Shown here: piece after piece, positions 1 through 5,400 of the stretch | Layout: each line of letters starts with the position of its first letter | How positions within the stretch are numbered: position 1 is the first letter of the stretch | NCBI GenBank assembly: GCA_030642185.1 | Contig: DAOWOG010000120.1 | Span: 1 to 5,400 of the forward strand | Origin: Helicobacteraceae bacterium | Lineage (GTDB): Bacteria > Campylobacterota > Campylobacteria > Campylobacterales > Sulfurimonadaceae | DNA length: 5,400 nucleotides | Direction of reading: 5' to 3' | The notes under the pieces: generated by a model | Database searches by the model: none | Told to the model about the DNA's origin: nothing | Seen by the model: only the letters and a program-made list of their open reading frames with translations | Program-made: the position numbers and the translations under genes

Positions 1-1
1 G

Positions 2-661
2 TTTTATTCACTGCTGCCTTATTACAGTTACGGTTCATTCTATTTTACTTTTTTGGTCATGGATCGTATTGTTGCCTGGTTCAATGTCCATTATGAACTC
101 GGTCTTGACTGGGCACTGATTGCATTGATCTTTCTTATGGGTATTACTGAAGTCAGTATTGCCGAATTTATGTACCGTGTCAATGATCGGGTCGTTAAGA
201 TCAGGTTTGATCATGCCGATGAATTTACCCGTGAGATCTACACTTTTTTTAAAAAGTTCAATCTCTACTTTATCTTTTTCTCCATGGCGGTTATAATAAT
301 GACTTATTATCTGATTTATGGTTTGTATGTGCATTATCATATTGCATTACTTGAAAATTTTTTACAGCAGCCGACACTGTTTATCTTTTTTGTAGCTTCA
401 TTTTCATATTTTTTACTGGTAAACAGTTTGATGAATATTTTGTTCATGTTTTCGCTTTCACGTCACCATATTCCTGTCAAATCAGTAGGATATGCACTTT
501 TTGGCAATTTTTTTATCGGTATTATTCTGAGTCGTGCATTCGGTTATGAATATGCCGTATTCGGTCTGTTGGCCGGATCATTGATCTTATGGGTTATGAC
601 GTACCGGTCTATCCGGACGATGTTCAAAAATCTTGATTATTATTACTATTCAGCTTATTAG
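2..661 (+). CDS. C-terminal part of a PelG-like polytopic exopolysaccharide transporter (5' end outside the window)
   Basis: The frame is open from the first complete codon at position 2 to TAG at 659-661, giving 219 residues. The gene therefore starts upstream; the TTG at 53 and ATG at 59 are internal codons. About six hydrophobic segments are visible (fragment residues about 1-20, 35-55, 86-108, 124-150, 160-180, 182-201). A charged loop follows the second (about 58-85, RVNDRVVKIRFD). In PelG-type MOP/Wzx-like flippases I recall a G-x-FY...D-[KR]...WF segment, a later cytoplasmic loop, a pair of terminal helices rich in Gly and a C-terminus like L-[ED]-Y-x-x-F. Here GSFYFTFLVMDRIVAWF, FGYEYAVFGLLAG and NLDYYYYSAY fit that pattern. 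The PelG-like ET-x-F motif after the second helix is not evident, so the protein is divergent. The inferred role is inner-membrane translocation of a polysaccharide. Another MOP-superfamily transporter is the main alternative. Coding is certain; the family is moderately supported. Confidence 0.6.
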   Translation, partial: FYSLLPYYSYGSFYFTFLVMDRIVAWFNVHYELGLDWALIALIFLMGITEVSIAEFMYRVNDRVVKIRFDHADEFTREIYTFFKKFNLYFIFFSMAVIIMTYYLIYGLYVHYHIALLENFLQQPTLFIFFVASFSYFLLVNSLMNILFMFSLSRHHIPVKSVGYALFGNFFIGIILSRAFGYEYAVFGLLAGSLILWVMTYRSIRTMFKNLDYYYYSAY

Positions 662-664
662 GAG
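659..664 (+). promoter_or_regulatory. Shine-Dalgarno overlapping the upstream stop codon
   Basis: TAGGAG contains both the TAG stop of the upstream membrane protein and an AGGAG ribosome-binding site, six bases (tttaaa) before the ATG at 671. It fixes the lipoprotein start and suggests translational coupling between the two genes. Confidence 0.8.
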
Positions 665-670
665 TTTAAA

Positions 671-721
671 ATGAAATATTTAGTACTTGGATTATTCCTG
701 GTTGTGTTCTTTAACGGGTGT
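671..721 (+). other. Lipoprotein signal peptide with lipobox FNGC
   Basis: Residues 1-17 hold a short positive N-terminus (K2), a Leu/Val/Phe-rich core and F-N-G-C17, where Cys would be lipidated and become the mature N-terminus. Phe at -3 and Asn at -2 depart from the consensus [LVI]-[ASTVI]-[GAS]-C, but Gly at -1 and the Cys position fit. The mature protein starts C-S-Q-H. Confidence 0.75.
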
Positions 722-2221
722 TCTCAGCATCAGCCTGATGATATCGATCTACAGTTGGCAGAGAAGGACAATACCTACATATATGATATTAAACTGGAAG
801 ATATTATCAAACCGCTTGATGAGAAAAATTCAATGTTTGATCAATTCCCATTTATATCAAACGCTGCAAAAAGCAGTTTCAGAGGACGTTTTTCTTCCGA
901 GTTTTATGAGAAACATAAAACAGATCTGCGTTCAAGCAGCCTGGACAAGGTAGATGTCTGGTCATTGGAGCGTGATCCGAAACAGCTTGATGTTATCTAT
1001 ACCAGGGCTATCTGGATAGAAGATTACAAAAATATCAGTGATGATCTTTTTGTCAATATCTGCTATAGCTATAATTTATCGGATGAACAGCAGGAAGTCT
1101 TGAAAGCGTGGATCAGACAAGGCGGGGTTTTCTGGCTCGAGAATGGCATTTATGCTACCGGTAATGAGATCGGTCTTAAAATAGATCTTCCTGAAAAACA
1201 GAAGTTTCTGGACTTTGAGGTTACTTCCACCCGTCATAGATTGTCAAAAACTGCAGATAAGAGCACGATGGTATTTAACCGGCTTCAAACCGCTTCGGAA
1301 CTCGATGATATCCATTCGCTTCAGCTCAATCTCGATAGAGCAGATCAGACGTCTTTTATTGTTGACGGCAAGGGTATGATCGAAGATGAAGCCGGTAAAA
1401 CAGTGTTGAGCCTGACACAGTTTGGAGAGGGGAAAATCGTTTCCATGTTTCCGTTTGAATCTTACGATGCCTATAGAGACGGAGAACTGTTGCGCTGGGA
1501 TCTGCTTGAACTGCTTAAAACAGTCAGAATATCAGATATGACGACTCCGGCAGATAAAACTGTCAGTGAACCATCATCGCCGGAAACAGCGGCTGTACAG
1601 TCATCATCTGAACTGGTGCAACCGAAGACGAATGTCCAACCATCATCTAAACCGGTTGCACCAAAAATTATTGCTGCACCGGTTATTGTTGCTGCAGCTG
1701 TACCGGAAGCAGAGATCAAAAGAGGACGATGTATCCAGCTTTTCAGTGAACCAAGCAGGGCTGAAGCGCTTGAAGAGATTGAAAAAGCCAAATCCTTTTC
1801 GCTCTCACGCATCGTGAAGATCGGAAGCTATTATGTCGGACGGGTGGGAATGTATACATCTGATAAAGATGCAGCAGACGATTTAAGTCGTATACAAAAG
1901 AATTATCCGGGTGCCTATACTCTTAACTGCTTTTATGATCAAAAGGGAGAACGTGTTTCTATAACATCAACAGCGACTCAAAAAGGGCAATGTATCCAGC
2001 TGTTTAGTGAGCCCAATAGAGCTGAAGCATTTGAAGAGATTGAAAAGTCCAGAGCCTTCTCACATTCACGTGTCGAGAAGATCGGAAACTATTATGTCGG
2101 GCGGGTTGGTCTTTATTCATCCAAGAAAGATGCAAAAGACGATTTGAATAACCTGCAGAGTGATTACCCGGGTGCTTATATCCGACCATGTGTACTCAGC
2201 ATACAAACCAATGGAGAGTAA
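671..2221 (+). CDS. Envelope lipoprotein with GATase/DUF4159-like domain and two SPOR-like repeats
   Basis: This is a 516-residue protein. Residues 1-17 form a lipoprotein signal: MKY, a hydrophobic stretch, then F14-N15-G16-C17. Ser follows the Cys, so E. coli sorting rules would predict the outer membrane. Residues about 90-280 look like an alpha/beta domain of the glutamine-amidotransferase-like/DUF4159 kind. A strand ending near C131 is followed by NLSDEQQEVLKAWIRQGG, and a late strand GEGKIVSMFPF closes the domain. No GxCxG nucleophile elbow is present, so it is probably non-catalytic. Residues about 295-348 are a Pro/Ser/Ala/Val-rich linker. Residues 351-424 and 438-511 are two SPOR-like repeats (IQLF, KIGxYYVGRVG, YPGAY). 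SPOR domains generally bind denuded peptidoglycan glycan strands in the periplasm. Between a PelG-like transporter and a GT-C-like enzyme, it may anchor an export machine to the cell wall or bind the polymer; that is inference. I do not recognise a named gene. A DUF4350-like or other GATase-fold assignment is possible for the middle domain. Confidence 0.8.
   Translation: MKYLVLGLFLVVFFNGCSQHQPDDIDLQLAEKDNTYIYDIKLEDIIKPLDEKNSMFDQFPFISNAAKSSFRGRFSSEFYEKHKTDLRSSSLDKVDVWSLERDPKQLDVIYTRAIWIEDYKNISDDLFVNICYSYNLSDEQQEVLKAWIRQGGVFWLENGIYATGNEIGLKIDLPEKQKFLDFEVTSTRHRLSKTADKSTMVFNRLQTASELDDIHSLQLNLDRADQTSFIVDGKGMIEDEAGKTVLSLTQFGEGKIVSMFPFESYDAYRDGELLRWDLLELLKTVRISDMTTPADKTVSEPSSPETAAVQSSSELVQPKTNVQPSSKPVAPKIIAAPVIVAAAVPEAEIKRGRCIQLFSEPSRAEALEEIEKAKSFSLSRIVKIGSYYVGRVGMYTSDKDAADDLSRIQKNYPGAYTLNCFYDQKGERVSITSTATQKGQCIQLFSEPNRAEAFEEIEKSRAFSHSRVEKIGNYYVGRVGLYSSKKDAKDDLNNLQSDYPGAYIRPCVLSIQTNGE
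1730..1930 (+). repeat. SPOR-like repeat unit 1 (coding)
   Basis: This unit encodes residues 354-420, from C354 (CIQLFSEP) to C420 (YPGAYTLNC). It has the SPOR pattern: a first beta strand, a helix rich in Ala/Glu, a central KIG-YYVGRVG strand, a second helix and a last strand. By hand count, 46 of 67 residues are identical to unit 2, which begins exactly 261 nt (87 codons) downstream. Confidence 0.85.
1991..2191 (+). repeat. SPOR-like repeat unit 2 (coding)
   Basis: This unit encodes residues 441-507, from C441 (CIQLFSEP) to C507 (YPGAYIRPC). It is in register with unit 1 without gaps. The DNA is also similar: an identical 16-nt word (ttgaagagattgaaaa) lies at 1770-1785 and 2031-2046. This indicates an intragenic tandem duplication that has not diverged far. 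Only nine residues follow C507 before the stop. Confidence 0.85.
2213..2218 (+). promoter_or_regulatory. Shine-Dalgarno for the 731-residue membrane protein, inside the upstream gene
   Basis: GGAGAG lies in the last codons of the lipoprotein gene, ten bases before the ATG at 2229. The spacing is slightly long but usable. It supports the 2229 start and translational coupling. Confidence 0.6.
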
Positions 2222-2228
2222 TTAGAAA

Positions 2229-4424
2229 ATGCTCATAAATACGGCGATCTTGAGTGATGTTTTTATAATTTCTTTATGGAATTTTTTTAAACTTGCTCTG
2301 ATGAGCAGTATCTTTTTTTACTGGATACCCCGCCGTATTTTCCCACAGACCATGATATACAATACTTTGGATCGCATCATGTTTAACATTATCTACATGG
2401 TGGGATTTATTATGGCCACGATGCCTGCTTTGATCTATCTGCATATCTTTTCGCTGCCGCTTTTTCTCTTGCTTCTGATTTTACTGAAAGCTTTTTTTGT
2501 ACGCTATATCGATAAACAGAGTTTTTTTGACCGGCTTGTCGATAGACTGAGGGGCCTGCTGATCAAGACGCTTGATATGATCGATAACTTCTACACTTTG
2601 TGGAAAAGCCCTTCTGTCAAACACTCTTTTCATCTGTTTGAGAAATTTGAAAATGTCTCTTATGTGGTTGTGACAAGGTGGGTGTTGACCTGGCTGTTGT
2701 TTGGATATATCACCTATATAATTGCACTGGGCGGTTTTATCAGTTATGCCGATGGGGCTCCCGATGTTGCCCAGTTTGTGGAGTGGGTAGCTTCGCTGAA
2801 TAACAACGTTCTTTTTCAGGATAATAAAACATTCGGCGCCGATTTTTACGGACAGGCCAGCATCGTGTTTTTTTTCCAGAAAATTACCAACATTGATTCG
2901 ATTGTCCTTTTTAACATCTATCCGGCTCTATTGGTTCTGTTTCTTCTGTTTGGACTTTATTATGTTGTTTACAAATTAACACGTTCACCCTACAGTGCAC
3001 TGTTCAGTGTCGTTCTTTTCGGGATCGTTTTCTTATCGCCTGCTGCCGATCTGTTTTTGGGACATATTTATTCGACAAGCCAGCCGACGTTGTTTGAGTG
3101 GTCGGGAATGAAATTTCATCTTTCCTGGCTCAGTGATTTTGATCCGGATAATCTTAAAGGGCACCTGTTTTCAATTGCTTACATTCCTTATGAACGGTAT
3201 TCGTCAGGCCTGGCCTATGAGTTTTCATCATCATTTTTTCTGCTCAATATCTATTTTATGAGTACCTGGTTTATCACGAAAAAGCAGATTTACCTGATTT
3301 TATACGGTTTGACTGTTTTTTTGATCTTCACATTTCACGGCGGCGGTGCCTTTTATATCGTTGCTGCTGACACGCTTATCTTTCTCGCAGCCATTGTGTT
3401 TCGGCAGGTTAGCTGGAAAATGTTTATGACAGGATTACTGGTTGTTATCATCGCTTCCATATGGGGAAATCTCTGGATTTTATCCATGATCAAGTATGGT
3501 TTGCCCCAGGACTTTGGTGCAGCAGCTCCATTCCTTGATAAACTTTTTGAAACAAAAAAAAGTATTTCGAGTTCAGCGGAGAGTGGTGCAGAAATTGTCA
3601 CGTATGCTGTTACAAACATCTATCAGATCAGTATTGTTTTTTTAATGTTGCTTTTGCCTCTGATGAGCCTGTTGAAAAAACAGAAATTTCTGTTTTTAGC
3701 GTTTTCTATGAGTATTATCGCAGTCATGCTTATCTATTTTGCAACAAATCTCGGATTGCCGCGTGCGGCAAAACACGCGAGGGCAGCCGAATACCTTCTG
3801 CTGGTATTTGCGCTTGGCGGCGGAATGTATTTTTCGCTGCTTGTGGTGGAACCGCTGCGCTATTTTTACAGAAGCTACGCCAAACACTTTGTTTTGGTAA
3901 TTACTTTCATGGCATTGGTTGTGACGGTGATCATAACGCCAAGATGGATAGACGGCAAGCGGTTCATGATGCAGACCAATGCCATTGAGTATAATGATCT
4001 GGCCTTGTTACTCTACAATATCTCACGTAAACACCGCTCTTTTACCTGGACAGTTGTATCGTATGTGCAGATCTATCCCAAAGTTCTCGGTAAGGGATTT
4101 CATATCAATACGCATGATTTTCTGTTTGACTATAATCCGAACGAGCATTACCTGGAGATACCGACGGAGTGGACCTATATATTTGTTGAAAATGTCCCCA
4201 ATCCGTATATGGGTATGCATGAGTGGCACTATCGCTGGCGTTCAGATATACATGAACAGCTTAAACTGTGGATTGAACATTATCGGATGACACATGACAA
4301 TATTTCCATTTATCTGGAAAATGAAATTGTCACTGTTTATAAGATTGACAATCGTGACTATATCAAATATACCAATCAACTTCTAATGAAGGAAAGAACA
4401 AGGAGCCGCAATGCAGTCCATTGA
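2229..4424 (+). CDS. Large polytopic membrane protein, GT-C glycosyltransferase-like (candidate polysaccharide polymerase or sugar transferase)
   Basis: This is a 731-residue protein with about 13-14 hydrophobic segments (near residues 12-34, 50-72, 73-92, 151-173, 224-249, 256-278, 334-350, 354-370, 373-391, 398-420, 464-483, 486-506, 519-540, 553-571). Residues 93-150 form a basic, amphipathic cytoplasmic-type stretch. The part from 151 onward resembles GT-C enzymes, which use lipid-phosphate-linked sugars on the outer face. Its first large loop has acidic residues (D175, D179, E185 in ADGAPDVAQFVEWV), then ADFYGQASIVFFF, a helix pair split by KLTRSPYSALFS, and a late basic PRAAKHARAAEYLL segment. 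Residues 572-731 are a soluble, aromatic-rich tail (HEWHYRW at 664-670). Catalytic residues are not proven; D175, D179 and E185 are the candidates. The gene lies 7 nt after the lipoprotein gene and overlaps the next gene by 14 nt. I know no named match. A non-enzymatic multi-pass scaffold or a Wzy-like polymerase are alternatives. Confidence 0.7.
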   Translation: MLINTAILSDVFIISLWNFFKLALMSSIFFYWIPRRIFPQTMIYNTLDRIMFNIIYMVGFIMATMPALIYLHIFSLPLFLLLLILLKAFFVRYIDKQSFFDRLVDRLRGLLIKTLDMIDNFYTLWKSPSVKHSFHLFEKFENVSYVVVTRWVLTWLLFGYITYIIALGGFISYADGAPDVAQFVEWVASLNNNVLFQDNKTFGADFYGQASIVFFFQKITNIDSIVLFNIYPALLVLFLLFGLYYVVYKLTRSPYSALFSVVLFGIVFLSPAADLFLGHIYSTSQPTLFEWSGMKFHLSWLSDFDPDNLKGHLFSIAYIPYERYSSGLAYEFSSSFFLLNIYFMSTWFITKKQIYLILYGLTVFLIFTFHGGGAFYIVAADTLIFLAAIVFRQVSWKMFMTGLLVVIIASIWGNLWILSMIKYGLPQDFGAAAPFLDKLFETKKSISSSAESGAEIVTYAVTNIYQISIVFLMLLLPLMSLLKKQKFLFLAFSMSIIAVMLIYFATNLGLPRAAKHARAAEYLLLVFALGGGMYFSLLVVEPLRYFYRSYAKHFVLVITFMALVVTVIITPRWIDGKRFMMQTNAIEYNDLALLLYNISRKHRSFTWTVVSYVQIYPKVLGKGFHINTHDFLFDYNPNEHYLEIPTEWTYIFVENVPNPYMGMHEWHYRWRSDIHEQLKLWIEHYRMTHDNISIYLENEIVTVYKIDNRDYIKYTNQLLMKERTRSRNAVH
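4400..4405 (+). promoter_or_regulatory. Shine-Dalgarno for the GAF-domain gene, inside the upstream gene
   Basis: AAGGAG lies five bases before the ATG at 4411 and within the last codons of the upstream membrane-protein gene, which ends 14 nt past that ATG. This strong site picks 4411 as the start and argues that the overlap is real. Confidence 0.8.
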
Positions 4425-5400
4425 TGATCTGCACTATTTTTTCAATGTTACACTGCCCGGTAACATTACGGACAGACTTTGGGCTTTGAAGGATTTTATG
4501 TCAGAATATCTGTGGTGGGTTTTTCTATTACTTATGTTCCTGTTTATCTTCATCGCCTACGCCAAATCTAAAAAATACTCCAGGCTTGAACGCCAAACAT
4601 ATGATCTCAATGATTTTATGTATGGGTATGCCAATGCCGATAATCTTGATCAGGCAACAAGAAAACTGCTGGACTTTGGACAGTGGCTGAAGTGTGACTA
4701 TATCGCTTTGTATCAATTGCAGGGCGAAACCTATATCCTTCTCAGCAGCAATATTGACTTAAATGATAAGGCATCACCTGCCGGAGCGTCGCTGCATTTG
4801 AGCAAACGCACGGTCAAGCCCTATACAACTTTGGGGAATTTTGATGTGACAACCTATACCACCCGGAATCAGCAGTACCTTTTCAGAGCTTACTCCAGAG
4901 ATAAAATCCTGCTTGACAACTATCAGGGTATTATAGAAGTGCTGATCTCACACTACAACAGCCTCAGAGAAGATGATGAAAATCATGCAGAGCTTCAAAT
5001 CGCTAAAACTGCAAAAGTACTCTACGATACCATCAACGGAACACGTTTCGGTGACAACGGGTATATGCGCTATATTTTATCGATGGTCAAAAAAGTGATC
5101 AATGCGGACCGGGTGGCGTTATTGACCCATGACGGTGTTGAACACATTGTCCTGGGTGCATGTGACCACTGCCATCGCAAAACCTTTTATCTGCATAATA
5201 CCGACAATAAAGTTGATATCTACACTAAAGAACCTCTGAATATGCATGCGCTGACAACACCCGGACAAGCTCCTTATCAGCCTACAGTTGCCAATTATAC
5301 AGAAAACTTTATACTTCTGATTTCCAGCTCTAAGGCCTTTAGTTATGCAGGGCAAAGGGTTGGAATGATGGTTGTAGGGGACAAACAGTTTTCAAGAAAA
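4411..5400 (+). CDS. Membrane-anchored tandem-GAF-like signalling protein (3' end outside the window)
   Basis: The ATG at 4411 opens a frame of 330 codons with no stop before the window ends, so the C-terminus is missing. Residues 1-33 are net acidic. Residues 34-51 (starting LWWVFLLLMFLF) form one transmembrane helix, followed by basic KSKKYSR. The positive-inside rule therefore puts the rest in the cytoplasm. Residues about 57-185 look GAF-like: a helix with LDQATRKLLDFG, then CDYIALYQLQGETYILLSS. Residues about 193-327 look like a second GAF: YMRYILSMVKKVINADRVALL, then a final strand pair with RVGMMVVGD. GAF domains bind small ligands or pass on signals. In Pel systems, PelD is an inner-membrane GAF plus degenerate-GGDEF c-di-GMP receptor with four helices, so this protein may play that part here with one helix. 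It could equally be a sensor whose unseen C-terminus is GGDEF, HD-GYP, PP2C or kinase. Domain calls are by pattern only. Confidence 0.75.
   Translation, partial: MQSIDDLHYFFNVTLPGNITDRLWALKDFMSEYLWWVFLLLMFLFIFIAYAKSKKYSRLERQTYDLNDFMYGYANADNLDQATRKLLDFGQWLKCDYIALYQLQGETYILLSSNIDLNDKASPAGASLHLSKRTVKPYTTLGNFDVTTYTTRNQQYLFRAYSRDKILLDNYQGIIEVLISHYNSLREDDENHAELQIAKTAKVLYDTINGTRFGDNGYMRYILSMVKKVINADRVALLTHDGVEHIVLGACDHCHRKTFYLHNTDNKVDIYTKEPLNMHALTTPGQAPYQPTVANYTENFILLISSSKAFSYAGQRVGMMVVGDKQFSRK

Noticed and set aside
53..61. TTG at 53 and ATG at 59 as possible starts of the first gene
   Set aside because: The same frame is open back to position 2 and encodes a hydrophobic continuation (a FYSLLPYY...GSFYF segment) that fits the family. 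No Shine-Dalgarno precedes either codon.
1471..1812. Open frame on the minus strand opposite the lipoprotein linker
   Set aside because: It is antisense to a clear coding region. Its Ser/Ala/Thr-rich translation simply mirrors the repetitive Pro/Ser/Ala linker codons, and no ribosome-binding site or family resemblance is visible.
1566..1817. Plus-strand open frame in another frame across the linker
   Set aside because: Its His/Arg/Leu-rich composition is a frame-shifted reading of the linker, inside an intact longer gene.
2868..2875. T8 homopolymer, and A8 at 3554-3561, as phase-variation tracts
   Set aside because: Eight-base A/T runs are expected by chance in Phe/Lys-rich coding DNA of this composition. 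The frame is intact, and known phase-variable tracts in Campylobacterota are mostly longer G/C runs.
3353..3619. Minus-strand open frame inside the GT-C-like gene, and similar ones at 3696-3887 and 4023-4229
   Set aside because: They are short, lie antisense to an uninterrupted 731-codon gene and show no recognisable domain.
3756..3771. Inverted repeat TTGCCGC-GT-GCGGCAA
   Set aside because: The arms are perfect 7-mers, but the 2-nt loop is too small for a hairpin terminator, no T-run follows, and it sits in the middle of a coding region (codons for LPRAAK).
4966..4977. R-E-D-D (RxxD) near residue 187 of the GAF protein as a c-di-GMP I-site
   Set aside because: It lies in the charged linker between the two GAF-like modules, with no GGDEF-like sequence around it. 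A four-residue match is too weak.
5161..5175. CxxCH as a c-type heme attachment site
   Set aside because: The predicted topology puts it in the cytoplasm, where c-heme is not attached, and no signal peptide is present.
5119..5355. Minus-strand open frame under the GAF gene, and a shorter one at 4528-4716
   Set aside because: The plus strand here reads as a continuous GAF-like protein with a strong ribosome-binding site. The antisense translations show no domain.

Overview
The window is wall-to-wall protein coding on the + strand: four co-oriented genes form one tight operon that runs off both ends. Gaps are 9 nt (662-670) and 7 nt (2222-2228), followed by a 14-nt overlap (4411-4424). No non-coding stretch is longer than 10 bases. 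I see no RNA gene, mobile element, CRISPR array, promoter or terminator. The DNA is moderately AT-rich (roughly 40% GC by eye). That composition, the lipobox style and the aromatic, Phe/Tyr-rich membrane proteins suggest a Gram-negative bacterium, possibly Campylobacterota (Sulfurimonas/Sulfurovum type). The phylum is an inference with modest confidence. Gram-negative is better supported, because a lipoprotein carries SPOR domains, which are typically periplasmic.

Layout: (1) 2-661, the C-terminal 219 residues of a polytopic membrane protein resembling the end of PelG-type (MOP/Wzx-like) exopolysaccharide transporters. (2) 671-2221, a 516-residue lipoprotein with a GATase/DUF4159-like middle domain, a Pro/Ser/Ala-rich linker and two near-identical SPOR-like repeats, each holding a Cys pair at identical spacing. 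(3) 2229-4424, a 731-residue protein with about 13-14 membrane segments, a GT-C glycosyltransferase-like layout and a large C-terminal soluble domain. (4) 4411 to the window end, the first 330 residues of a single-pass membrane protein with two predicted cytoplasmic GAF-like domains. It has no stop codon in the window, so its C-terminal output domain is unseen.

Read together, this looks like part of an exopolysaccharide synthesis and export locus. It has an inner-membrane translocator, an envelope lipoprotein that may bind peptidoglycan or the polymer, a membrane glycosyltransferase or polymerase candidate, and a membrane-tethered GAF protein in the place where a Pel locus would use PelD. The combination differs from the textbook pelABCDEFG set, so it may be a divergent Pel-like or undescribed system. 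The functional link rests on gene order and fold-level resemblance read by eye, not on database searches.
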